From contig JALLLS010000014.1 in the NCBI GenBank assembly GCA_025094145.1, positions 496,001 to 560,000 of the forward strand: a DNA stretch of 64,000 nucleotides, given 5' to 3'. The DNA is from Spinellus fusiger (taxonomy: Eukaryota; Mucoromycota; Mucoromycetes; Mucorales; Phycomycetaceae). This document shows positions 36,352 to 47,741 of the stretch, in pieces. Position numbers and translations under genes: made by a program. The number at the start of each line of letters is the position of its first letter. The stretch's first letter is position 1. A model generated the notes under the pieces. It made no database searches, was not told where the DNA came from, and saw nothing but the letters and a program-made list of their open reading frames with translations.

Positions 36352-37827
36352 TCAGTTGGCGTGAGGTGTTTGTAGCTTTTTCCTTATATAAACAAGCTGT
36401 GCCTGTACTGCACGCTTTAGAAAGACATCACTCAATTCCACAATGCCTTGTACCAATTCAATCCTATCGTTTTCCATGAAGCAATAGGCATACTTTGTAG
36501 TTAACATGAGCAATAACTGCATACATCCCTTGTTCTTTTTATCCATTGCAACAGTGAAGCGTATGCATTCGATCAGGTCATAGAAGAGAGCTGTATCAAT
36601 AGTAACAAAGGGCTGTGTACCTAGAACTGCGCTTATTATGTTTGTCATGGTATCATTCCATGGTGGTGACATGGTGTTTTTTAGTGTTGCATGGGATGAA
36701 GCTGTGGATACCACTGTTTTAAAAAAGATAAGACGTATAAAGGGAGACAATACTCCTGTGATCATTTTATGAATGACCTCCAACTGTGGCCTATCTGCCA
36801 ATACATGAGATCCCTGGTGTTTGTTAGATGTTTACCAAGAGAGGTCTGTGCCATGAGAGGAAGAAGAAGAGCATCTACCACTGTCTTCCCCATGGACTGT
36901 CCCAAGGGATAAAGGTGGCTGATGAATAGCCGAGAGACAGATGTTTTGAGAGTAGCAATCTACAATGAAGGTGAGTGATAGTGTTCCTGTAGCCAACAGA
37001 CACCCTACACGAGGATAAACAGCCCACTGAAGAAGAAGAGCAGCAGAAGAAGGGACAATGTCCATGTCGTGTAGTATGGATAGCAGCTCAATAGCCACCA
37101 TTTCTGGCCACTCATTGAATGCTACTTGCTGACATACCACTTGTAACTTGAGGAGGGTAAGTTTCTCTTTTCTATCTTACTGGGATGTGTTCTTTACTGA
37201 CCTCTTTTGTAGGCAGCTCTACCAAGTGCTTTAGTGTCTCTTTTCTTACTTGCAATGAAGGCAGGGTTGGACTTTTCTCTGAGAGTTCACCTAATTGATT
37301 TAATAGAGACTCTATAACATAGACATCTTCTGCTGCCTTGGTCTCTAGAACAGTGGTAGTGGCTATAGAGATAGAGATAAAGATAGAATGACCATGAGGT
37401 TTCCTGTCGATGGCTGTGGTTCTCTTACCTGAGTTCGAATCCATCTCTTTTGCTCTGATCCTCCTTCGCTTCTCTAGTCTAGGTTGAACAGTGGCTGTTG
37501 GAGTGTATAGTGGACAAACAGAGTGAAAAGTAATACAGTCATTCTTGTGCTATGCTCACCCACAGAGGAGTCCATAGAGTAGCACAGTGAATAGCGTTCT
37601 AAAGGATATAATAATAGGCACCAGTTCTGTTTCTATAGGTTCTACTGCTATAGGTACTATGCACCATGAGCTCATGACAGAATGAAGAGCTGCTTACTAG
37701 GGTCAAGTCGCTCTGAAATATCAAGAGATGCCTTGAGTCTTGTTGAGAACCCAAAACCACCTTCTGACAAGAGAGCCCTGAGTCTTTCTTTCTTTTGACT
37801 GACAATCTCCTTTGACAGTAGTGTCAT
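36352..37827 (-). CDS. FANCE-like protein (Fanconi anaemia core complex subunit E C-terminal domain)
   Basis: Six exons on the minus strand, 37827-37698, 37598-37560, 37494-37429, 37362-37202, 37146-36879 and 36794-36352, give 368 aa. The N-terminal 110 residues are basic and poorly conserved. The rest is all helical, in ARM/HEAT-like pairs. The last part matches the order of conserved features I know from the FANCE C-terminal repeats: a WND...VLGTQ helix, LFYDLIECIRF, then a MQLLLMLTTKY helix and VFLKRAVQAQLVYI near the end. In animals FANCE bridges the Fanconi core complex to FANCD2 for cross-link repair. Assignment is from helix pattern and short motifs and needs a profile search. Several acceptors were chosen on phase, and the first three exons are the least certain. 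Confidence 0.6.
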
Positions 37828-39303
37828 GACGGTATGAGAAGAACTAAGAGAAAGAGAAAGCTGAACAGCTGGACTATGTCAGTGATAAGAATCGACACAT
37901 GCTTAGAAAGGACTCTTTTTATTGGATTAGAACAAACTCACTGTACACTCTCTTTTGTTGGAGTATCTACAGTACTACAGCTACTAATCACAAAAAAGGA
38001 TGGTATGTTATTAAAAGAGTAGACATGTATCTTCGGACAGTAGAGCGTAGATGCACCCATTCCACTGTGTTTTTTTAATAATAATAATAATAATAAAAAG
38101 ACACTGATACCATAAAGTCTCTTTATTGAATACCATCAACAACATCTACACTAAGGATTCTTTACTCAACAGGCCAATCTATAGATGTGCCGTATTACTG
38201 CACGAATAAAGTTAAGGCAGGACACTTTATCTTGTAAGGAGAGTAATGCTACAATAGCCTATGCATCAACGGACCTCTGCCTAGTATTACTCATACAATA
38301 AGCAGCAGATAAGTGGATGATTGAGTGGAGTTACCTTTGAACTCTCCTCTGCCTTATCACCTTTGCCCTTGTTTCTATTCTGTCTGTTCATCAATTCATC
38401 ACATTCCATCGCACAGTACTCCATTTCTCATATCAGTGACAGGGATCTACACACTACAGGCAAAGAGAGTCAATTGAGCCAATCAATTCACTTGATCAAC
38501 CCATTCCTAGGGAAGCAATCTATTTGTAAACACTCAAATTGTTGATGTCACCATGGAAACAGTGTCCCTGAATCCAATTGAGGCTTTCACAAGGACAGTC
38601 TCACCAAATCAGTGCTTCCCTGTCGATCTTTCTTTTTTCCCTTGAACTCACGAGGTAATTCTATCTCATATGTCACGTGAAATCCCGTAGTGTCTGTGGT
38701 TCGTTCCCTGCCATAGTGCAACATTGCCTGCTTTTGTTTTCTTCTTTTTCTCTCTTCTTTACCCGTTCTTTTTTTTCTTTTTTTTCTCTTTTTTTTTCAC
38801 TCGTTCTCTTTCACCATCTTCTTCTTGATCAATTCATTACGGCGATTCTTGCCTTACATTGTATTTTCACTCTTTTCTCACCACTAGTAGAGTAGGCCAA
38901 TAGAGGAGAAAGGAAAAAAGAAAGAAAGAAAAAAAGACAGAAGAGGATTCCTTTCTTCATCCACTCATCTGTTCCATCCGCAGTCCCAAAGCACAGAGGA
39001 AGTACATGAGGATATTCTCAACCACGCCTCTTTTTTTTCCTCCTCATCCTCTGCACCTACCACTCATTGTTCATCCAAGCCCATCCCTCTCTACCTTCAC
39101 CTCAGTCTTCTCAACCTTCTCTGTCTCTCCTGTCTTGTCTCCATCAACCCACTTAACCTTCTCTGTCTCTCTTACCCTGTCCCAAGATAAGAGCAATTGA
39201 GAGATAAGAGAGAGAGAAAAAGGAAAAGGAAAAGGAAAAAAAACAAAAAGGAAAAGTGAGTGCATGCTTTTGCGCCTATTTGAGTAGTCTATCATGCTAA
39301 ACA
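37828..39303. other. long CT-rich upstream region of the DYRK kinase gene
   Basis: No independent gene is supported. There are ATT/TAA microsatellites near 38075 and several short upstream ORFs (for example at 38677 and 39006). Long CT-rich tracts run up to the kinase start, as in a long leader or regulatory region. A divergent promoter for the FANCE-like gene must lie at its left end. Confidence 0.45.
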
Positions 39304-42300
39304 ATGTATTCTAAGCAAGCATTTTCTCTTGCATTTCTTTTCTTCTTCATGCCTTTTCTAGCCAATGCAATTGTCACTGAGCCTTGGATTCAGTCTCCCA
39401 GCAGATCGCACGACTATAAACCACATACAAAACACCTATTGGAAAAACCCAACCACAGAAGAGCCAGCACCCTTCAGACAGATCATGGAGGCTATGCGAG
39501 GTCCACTGCCAGTAGTAGATCACGTGTGAGTGAGGATATGAAATTCATGGAGGATCCTGTTCAGTCAAGAGGAAGAATCACTAGTGCCGATCATGGCATG
39601 AGTCAGAATGGCATATTTGAGGCATTTGCAGATATTGAAAAAGAGCTGGCTGTGCCAGGACATACAATACGGCGGTCCTCATTTAGAGTCATGGAATCAA
39701 CGAAACAAGAACCACGGCGCAAGAGTATTGCTGCTTCTCTTCTCTCGGTCGACCGTCGTTCTTCTCGGTTGGAACAGGACATCCACAGAGGAAACACCAC
39801 CAAACCACCGAATGTATCCACCCTCACTAATGCAACCAATGCAGCCAGTGCAACCAGTGCAGCCAATGCAGCCAGTGCAGCCAGTGCATTCAATGTATTG
39901 ACTACACCTAGTGTACTTAATGTACTCAATGCACCTATTGTATCTGTTGTACCAGTCATAAAGCGGGCAAGTAGAGTGGCGGGCAACGATGTCAATTTAC
40001 GTGACCGAGGACTGACTCCGAAAAGAACTCAAGCCAAGATCCAGCGCCAGCATTCATCTCCGGGAAGCCTCCATGAAGAAGTAGACGGAAAACACTCTTT
40101 TATAGACACACAGCAGCTACAGCCAAAACAGAAGAGCGGTGGTCCTTCTCCACCCAATGCATTGACTCCACCCTCCACCCAGTACACTCCACGGAGAAGA
40201 GCCAAATCCATGCGGGACATTTTCCAGTGGACCGAGAATGAACCTCCCACACCACCTGCTTCTGTAGGAAAGCCCACCCGACAGCGCACTCGATCACGCA
40301 CATTCAGGTCTCCTCCGCCTCCCCTGGGCGATCCGTCGACGCCTAGTGTACCTATTGTGGAGGCTGTTCCATTCAAAGCACCTCCTCGTTCTGCCCCTGA
40401 TCTTCTGCGACGTAAATCATATCATGGCGATGGAATACATGTCCGTCCACGACCTCTCTCTGGTCCCTCGGGTTTTCCTGTTCAAGGCACGCATAAGCCA
40501 TCAGGGGAGCTTCCACCAAAGTCAGTCCAGGATCCTAGACAGAAACGCACTGCTGATAAAAAGAGTAGAGGGATTGGACTGGAGCGGTCTTTGGGTGGGG
40601 GGCATGGACAGCGCTCCTTGGAGATGCGTCCTTCCCAACCCCCCTCCACAGTGGCTGTCGATGGCTCTTGTCACCGCACACCCATCCACCGACGTCGTTC
40701 GACTGCGTGTGGCTCTCCTCCCTCGGCTTTTGCCAGGAGTGGGTCTGGAGAAGAAGCAGAGGCTGTTCCGCCTGTGCCACCCGTTCCTCGTCATCCTACG
40801 CTCAGACAAATGACAGGCAGTCGAGCTAGTAGTACAAGCTCAGGACAGAATACACTTGGATCCACAGAGGAGAGTGTTCGGAAAGGTCCTCTATCTCAAG
40901 TGAGTCGTGCTTCTTTAGCAGACACAGAGAGCAACACTTATCGCAGCAAGACAAGCAGTAGTGATGAACAAGGTCAAGGTGTAAGAGCTCGGATCAAGAA
41001 AAAGTCTCTTGTTCTTTCGAGTGATGTGCAAGTCGTGGCTCGTAATAGAAGACTGTCAAGAACAGAGAGTTTGAAGGAAGGCGTGCCTACCTCACCTTCT
41101 CTCAAGGCAGCTATGATGTGGCGAAAACAGAGCCTGGTGAATCAGACATTACCTCCCAAGCGGCCTTCAAGAGAAACAAGAGACTCCAAGGATCTCAAAG
41201 AGCTTAAAGAGCTTAAAGAGCTTAAAGAGCTTAAGAACTCCAAAGAACTTAAGAACTCTAAAGAACTTAAGAACTCCAAAGAACTTAACGAGCCCAATGA
41301 AACAAAAGAGGCAAGAGAAGCAAGAGAGGTCGAAGTCTTTCATCAGCAACGAACGCGTGGACAGGTAAGCAGAGAAGATTCGAGAAATGAGGATTCTTTT
41401 CACTCACATGGGAAATAAACCATACGCTACATCCTTGTGTGTACTGTTGGGCAGACATTGAACATCAAAACAGAAATAATCACTCGTCATAAGAATGCTC
41501 TTCCTTCACCTACTCTACGTGATATACCATCTAAACACACTTTACCAAAGTCAAGGCAATCGAGCATTCTACCTGAGCAGGGCAGTTCTGGCACAGTGTC
41601 TGTTGCTAGTGCAAGTAGTGAAGATGCAAAAGAGACAAAGTCGAAATCCACCAGCCAAACACAAACACATACACTTGAACGTAGAACATCAAAGGCATCT
41701 GTTGTCTCTGCATCAAGAGAGTATGGTTCTGCGACAAGTTCTCCTAAAGATAAACGACATGCCCGGGGCCAAAGCCTGTCGGGTGTAGAAGGACTCAGAG
41801 CACAGCGGAAACAGTCCTTGTCCTCAGCTGCTCATCAACATGTTCATACTACTACCTCTACTGAAGCCAGCAGAACACATGGAGTCAATGTTCCTGTCCT
41901 CACACGAAAGATGAGTCTAGCAGCTAAATCCATTGCACAGGCCCCTTTGACCTACACGACACCTAGGAAGAGTGGACTGATGACTTGTGCTATTGAGGAA
42001 CCTAAGACAAACAGTCTACGAGAAAAGTTCAAGGCCATGGTCAAAGAGTACTCTGTTCAGGACGAACCTGTGAATACAGTCCAGGTACGTCCCACACGTC
42101 AAGAAAAGGGATCTCGACTGTCCACTGGAGAGGGAAGAGAGGAGCAGGGGAAAGAGGTAGAAACAGAACGCTCTCCAGGATCAGACCTATTAGGCACACG
42201 CGCGGCGATGAGCCCACGCACTGCCATGAAGTACTATGTCCAACACCTGTCTTTATATGAGTTGCAGGAGATGAAGCAGTTCCCAGAAGTTCATTTTATT

Positions 42301-43927
42301 GGCCCTCATTCCCAGAAATTCCCAGCAAACCCTGATCATCCTCAGCTGAACTATGGTTATGATGATAAAGAGGGGGATTACAATATTGTTCTGCAGGATC
42401 ATCTTGCTTATCGATATGAGATACTCGAGATTCTTGGCCAAGGGTCGTTTGGAAGAGTCGTAAAGTGTTTGGATCATAAGACGGGTGCTACCTTGGCCAT
42501 TAAGATCATTCGAAACAAAAAGAGATTCCATGAGCAAGCACTCACTGAGGTCAAGATATTGCAGCAGTTGGTAGAATGGGATCCAGAAGACAAGCACCAT
42601 AACGTGAGAATGACAGACTATTTCTATTTTCGCCACCACTTGTGCATCGCATGCGAATGCCTTAGTATCAACCTGTATGAGTTTGTCAAGAGCAATCAGT
42701 ACCAAGGCTTTAGTTTAAGTTTGATCAAAAGGTAAGTGGGCCTGACTGAGAAGACGAGGCTGACCCTCCTTCTCCTTGTAGATTCACAGTCCAGCTCCTT
42801 CAATCGTTGTCGCTGATGTATAAGCACCGTCTTGTGCATTGTGATCTAAAGCCAGAGGTAATACCTTGCAGCAGACAGCGTGGACTCATCTTGTAGAATA
42901 TTCTCCTTAAACACCCAGCAAAGAGTACGATTAAAGTGATTGATTTTGGCAGCTCATGCCTTGATTCTGAAAAGGGTAGGTCTTTACAACCTTACTATCA
43001 CTATCACTAGTATCACCCTCATGATTAATATGACTATGGATGTGGCGGTCTCTATTCTTAGTCTACACTTATATCCAGAGTCGATTCTATCGATCACCTG
43101 AGGTTATTCTCGGTAAGCTCCACCTGATAGCCATACCCTTTCAATCTTCTAACAGCATCCGATCCACCCTTCTCCAGGCATGACGTATACTATGGCCATC
43201 GATATGTGGAGTCTGGGATGCATTTTGGCTGAATTGTACACAGGTAAAAAAATAAAAAATAAAAGGGCAAATCAACAACAATAGTGTCTTATGATTTATC
43301 AGGGCTGCCGATCTTTCCTGGTGAGGATGAACAGGAGCAGTTGGCGTGTGTGATGGAAGTACTTGGTGTACCTGAGCGTTATTTGATTAACATTGGTTCG
43401 CGCCAACAGCTATTCTTTGGTAAGTACATTTCTACTCTATTGTGTCTGTTACTTACACTGCCAACAGATGCTACGGGAAAGCCTTTTATTAAGCCCAATA
43501 GCAAAGGAAAGAAACGTCGCCCTGGCTCAAAGACACTCTCTCATGTGCTGCGATGTCATGACAGTGTATTTCTCGATTTTCTTGGAAAGTGTCTGCTGTG
43601 GGACCCTGAGAAGCGCCTAAAACCCGATGAGGCTCTTCAGCATGAATGGATCACGCAGAGTGCAAAGCACCCTAGTGCAAAACACACACCTCCCGCCTTG
43701 GATCTTACCAAAGTGGCCAGGTAAGTTAGTAGCCTGCCCTTTGTTGTTCTGTATGCTCCATAGGGACTCATGTCATCTTCTCCATGAATAGAGCCATTTT
43801 GCCTGGTGAAGAGGATCCCAAGTCCCCTCCTGCCACTACAACAGCAAGAATAGCAGCCACTGACCCATCTCACCTTTACTACCATCTTACACATGGCTTT
43901 AGGGCAGAGAATGAAGGCACTCACTAA
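39304..43927 (+). CDS. DYRK-family protein kinase, Pom1-like, 1371 aa
   Basis: Nine exons: 39304-41364, 41455-42731, 42782-42857, 42897-42975, 43062-43112, 43178-43243, 43303-43419, 43468-43720 and 43792-43927. The first 900 residues are disordered, basic and Ser/Pro-rich, with an Ala/Asn/Ser repeat (about 177-200) and a KEL/KNSKEL repeat (about 634-665). A DYRK-homology box precedes the kinase ([19 protein letters not shown]). The kinase is at about 1006-1304: [36 protein letters not shown], and the activation loop [13 protein letters not shown] with the autophosphorylated second Tyr. All catalytic residues are present. It is likely a cell-polarity or cell-cycle kinase. The first 24 residues look like a signal peptide, which does not suit such a kinase, so the true start is uncertain. 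Confidence 0.9.
41195..41291 (+). repeat. coding 9- to 15-bp repeat in the kinase linker
   Basis: GAGCTTAAA units, then AACTCCAAAGAACTTAAG units, encode KEL and NSKEL repeats predicted to form a charged helix. Confidence 0.85.
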
Positions 43928-46087
43928 TACTGAAAAGACAGTGATGGCATTTATTCTCTTTTCTCTTTCTTTTTATACACCTACACCCTAAAACACCTAC
44001 ACCCTAAAACACACATTTACATAGACATCATATCTTTCTTTATTCTTCATACTTGTCTTTAGGACAGGTTGCCCTTTATTATTTGGACTCGTCTCTTATG
44101 AACTCACACTGAAAATAGTCTCGTTGATTGATTTCTCATACATACAACCTCTCTCCTCTACATTCTATTTCTTCTGACTTGTATAAATATGTTGACATTT
44201 TGTAAATTTCAATCCACCTTTTTTATTTCTTTTAAATTATTCTCTTTCTTTAAGCTCCAAAGTATGGCATGCACCGAGAAAATAAACATTCAAACTCAGA
44301 TGGTTTTGTAAAGAGGGTAGTCTGTGACCTACAGTTGCAAGGAAGATTCCTTTTAAAGACTCACAAAATGGTAATAGAGAGAAACAGAGATGGATTTAGA
44401 TATAAAAGTGTCATTTTCAGTGCTTGAAAAGGGAGCCTATTTACGTTTCAGCAAAAAGAAAAAGAAAAAAGTGGGTTACAATCACACTAAACTCATCATG
44501 ACTTTCGGTGCTGTGCCCCAAAAGATGTCACATGGTAACACTGTTGCTATGTAGTACAACCAGGAAGATGAGAGGGGTAAGTAAGGATGAATCAAGAAGA
44601 AAGGTGATGTGTGCAGAGACATTGACTGTAGAAGAGAGTTTAGACAGGCAAGACAGCAAGGAACAAAGAGACATAGGCATTCTTAAATCCAATGCAATTA
44701 TGACAATGTAGCCAATGGGAGACACGTTCCAACCGATGCGGACAGTCCGAGCGTCTCCCTACAAGGGCTTGTAGAGAATGACGCGTTCTAAAAAGATACT
44801 GTGGACACAAACAGATTCAGAGGATTGAATCAGCTGAACCACCTGAATAGAATGAAGGGGACATGGAAAACAGAAAGGACAATGGGTGGAGATGGAAGGG
44901 GCTATTCTTGTGACGGAAGCACTGCAACCTCCCCTTCCTCTCATCTCCCTCTCTACTTTATAGAAAAAGAAAGGATGAGTGATATGTACACCACCCAACA
45001 CCAGGAAAGCAAAGTAAAACGGAGAAGCATCGGAGTTACTGGCCACTGAAACAGGCCGAGGACATAGTGATAAAATACTGTTACCATGACACTTTCTAGG
45101 CTACTTTTTCTAGGCTTGTGGTTGGCATAGCCCTTGGTATAAAGGTGCTTTCCACAGCAAGTCATGTTCTTTCTCAAAGGGAAACAGAGGAGTAGGAGAC
45201 ACATCTTTTTTTAGATATGGTATTGTATGAGGAAAGGTGATTCTATAGGATAGACTCCCTTACAAGACTATTCGTTATAAGCCATATTAGGATATGGAGA
45301 GCGTAGAAAGGGTCTCCCATCGACTTCTTACCCAAACGACTTACTCAAGGTGTATTGTTTTATGTATTCTCTTTCCTCACTAAAGACACGGATGTGAACC
45401 GGTTTCACACTGACGGGAACTGCCCCACACTTTCATGGCTTGTTAAAGATCAGCCAAGGTCATTTGGCAATACAATAGGCAATTCATTAGGTTGTGCAGG
45501 GTAGAATTGAGTCTGCCACTTCAACATTAGCATTGGTCTTGTCACATAATCACATTGTCTTAGTCCGTTCTTTTCTGTTGTATTTTAACTACTATCGGTA
45601 TTGCCCCCTGCCTCTCCTTTTTTATTTTTTATTTTTTATTTTATTTAACCGAGTGGATCCACAGAGGGAAATAAAAAATAAAAAATAAAAAATAGATAAA
45701 AATAAAAATAAAAATAAAAATAAAAATAAAAACATAGCTTGTACACTGCTCGGGACCGACACAATTGAACTCTCTTTGATCCCGCAGGATAGTCAGAAAA
45801 AGAAAAATAGTGTAGATGCTCTTCTCCTTCTCTTTCTTTACTTTGCTCTTGTATTTTTAAGCTACTTGGCTCACCCAGTAGCATTTCTCTTTTCTATTTC
45901 TCCGGCCTTTTTTTTTTCCCATGTTATTTGTCTAACTGGTCTCATTGTGTTTATTTCTGTCTCTTCCATTCTTCTCCTCTCTTCTACTTTTACACTTGCA
46001 CTTTTTACTTGTTCCTGCAGAGAACTCTGTTGATTGGTGTTTACTTGTTTATTGACCTATCCAACCCTCTATCTTCATTGGTTCACT
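43928..46087. other. intergenic region with possible small minus-strand gene
   Basis: No gene is assigned. A minus-strand frame from an ATG at 45165 (MTCCGKHLYTKGYANHKPRK...) could splice across a GTAACA/TTTCAG intron into a hydrophobic tail ending at 44953. I do not recognise it and give it little weight. A CACACTT-rich part near 43980, a palindrome AACCGGTT at 45397-45404 and long TTTTTA/TAAAAA tracts at 45620-45735 are also here. Confidence 0.4.
45620..45735. repeat. inverted A/T-tract repeat
   Basis: A TTTTTTA run (about 45620-45646) is followed by a short unique spacer with GGATCC, then a TAAAAA run (about 45671-45735), so the two tracts can pair. Confidence 0.75.
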
Positions 46088-47741
46088 ATGCCTATCAGCC
46101 CAGCCTCCAACCGAAAACCCTCCAGTGCCAGCCAAACCCGCCATATGCTTGCTGAGCGCTGTTCAACGATCAGAGCCTGTGAGCCCTGTAAACGGCGTAG
46201 AAGACTATGCAACGGCCAACGGCCCTGTGGACACTGCACAGACACAGGCATGGAATGTGTGTATAGCGTTGTTTCTGATCACCCACGCAGTGTCTTTACA
46301 ACCAGCAATGCTCGCCGACTGAGTTCTGGCTCTGCATGTGAGACGTGTCGACGCCGAAAGACCAAATGTGACGGCAGTACTCCTTGTGCCTTTTGTGCCT
46401 CCAATGGTCTGGAGTGTGTCAACAATTCTGAACGACGTAAGAGAGCCATGGTTGTACCACTCGGTGATAACGAGGCGATGGATCGTATTGAAGATCGGCT
46501 TCGTCGTATCGAGAAACTTATGACAGCTTTCACTCCCAGTCCACTGTCGCAAAGCACATCTATTACAACAGCCTCCAGTCCAAGTGTGGGAGAAGCACAG
46601 GCAGCAGGCACAGTGCAATTTCGAAAACTGTCTTCTCCCCACCCACCCTCTCGTCCAACGCCTGTCCGTCAGCACCGACACTCTGTTCAGGGCATTAGTG
46701 TAGCCAAAGAACAGGCGGAGTTACTAACAGCCTATGCAACAAGAAAAGGAGGTAAATGTGCTAACAAAGACACTATCTAAATAGAGATCTAATTCATTTT
46801 CATGCTGGATTTCAAGGCATGCCTCCTGATGAAGCGACCACCGGCCGTAGTTCCCTTGGTATCACGAGAAGGAATCAACCTGTGACGATGCCATTCTCGT
46901 GCCCTAATGACCGTTACCGATCACTTTCCCCTGTGGCAACGCATCCCAGCTCACCACCACTGTCGCCTACCCTTATGATGCGTCAAACATCTGCACATGC
47001 CAACACCCACCCACTAACATCCTCCATGCTCAATCTCACTCTGTCCCCCTCCTCCTCCACATCCTCAGTCTCCAACACATCCTCCATGCTGCCTTCCATG
47101 ACACCACAGCCCTCCATCTCCACACCCATTGCTGAACAGACCATGTCGCCTCTTCTCTCCGCCACCTCCAGCCCACACAGTCATAAAAACAATGAATGGA
47201 CTCCCCATTCAGACACTTCATCCGAACATGCATTAGGTCCATTCAACTACGACGGTCACGCCCCCACACCACCCTCTTCCCGTAGCACATCTCGGTGTAT
47301 GGAGGCTGAATGGAAATCCTGTCCTATGCCTAGTTTGATGGGTAAGTTGCATTTAAATTCCTCTTTTTTCTTTCTTTTTTTTCTTTTTTTTCTTTTTTTT
47401 TCTCTTTTTTTTTTCTTTCATGAACAAGGTTTTGCCTTGAGTGTCATACAAGAAGAAAGAAGAAACAACAAAAGGGAACTTCTCCCACAAGCAATTCACA
47501 CGCTATAAGAGAAATATAAGAAGAAAAGAGCTTCTTGCCCAATACACTTCAACAGAATCTGAACAATGTCTTATTTTGTTCTGTCTTGTTGGGCTGTGTT
47601 TTTATAGAGCAATTATCAAAAAGAACATTTGCATCTACTGCATTGGATTATCCTGTCACCCAATACCCAATCTATCCACTGACATCACCTCCTAACCAGA
47701 CACGTACAGCTTCTTTTACTCATTCTGATGTGGGTCAATAA
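46088..47741 (+). CDS. transcription factor with two tandem Zn(II)2Cys6 clusters, 440 aa
   Basis: Three exons, 46088-46751, 46817-47341 and 47608-47741, join in phase. Residues 31-57 form one complete zinc cluster (Cys 31, 34, 41, 47, 50, 57; basic KRRRR). Residues 84-110 form a second complete one (Cys 84, 87, 94, 100, 103, 110; RRRKTK). A helix with RIEDRLRRIEKLM follows, a probable short coiled coil. The rest is Ser/Pro/Thr-rich without a middle-homology domain. Most fungal proteins of this class have one cluster, so this could bind two half-sites with one chain. The ATG at 46088 gives MPISPASNRK and was preferred over an upstream ATG that adds a hydrophobic leader. If the last intron is retained, the frame stays open to a stop at 47508 with a different tail. 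Confidence 0.82.

Noticed and set aside
37411..37448. tRNA-like A and B box words (TGGCTGTGG and GAGTTCGAATCC)
   Set aside because: They overlap FANCE-like coding sequence and its splice junction, and no cloverleaf can be drawn between them.
44953..45165. Small minus-strand gene with a hydrophobic tail
   Set aside because: A splice is possible, but no family is recognised and other frames look equally good.
45394..45408. Palindrome around AACCGGTT as an operator for the two-cluster regulator
   Set aside because: It is a short palindrome, about 690 bp from the start, and no second copy was found.
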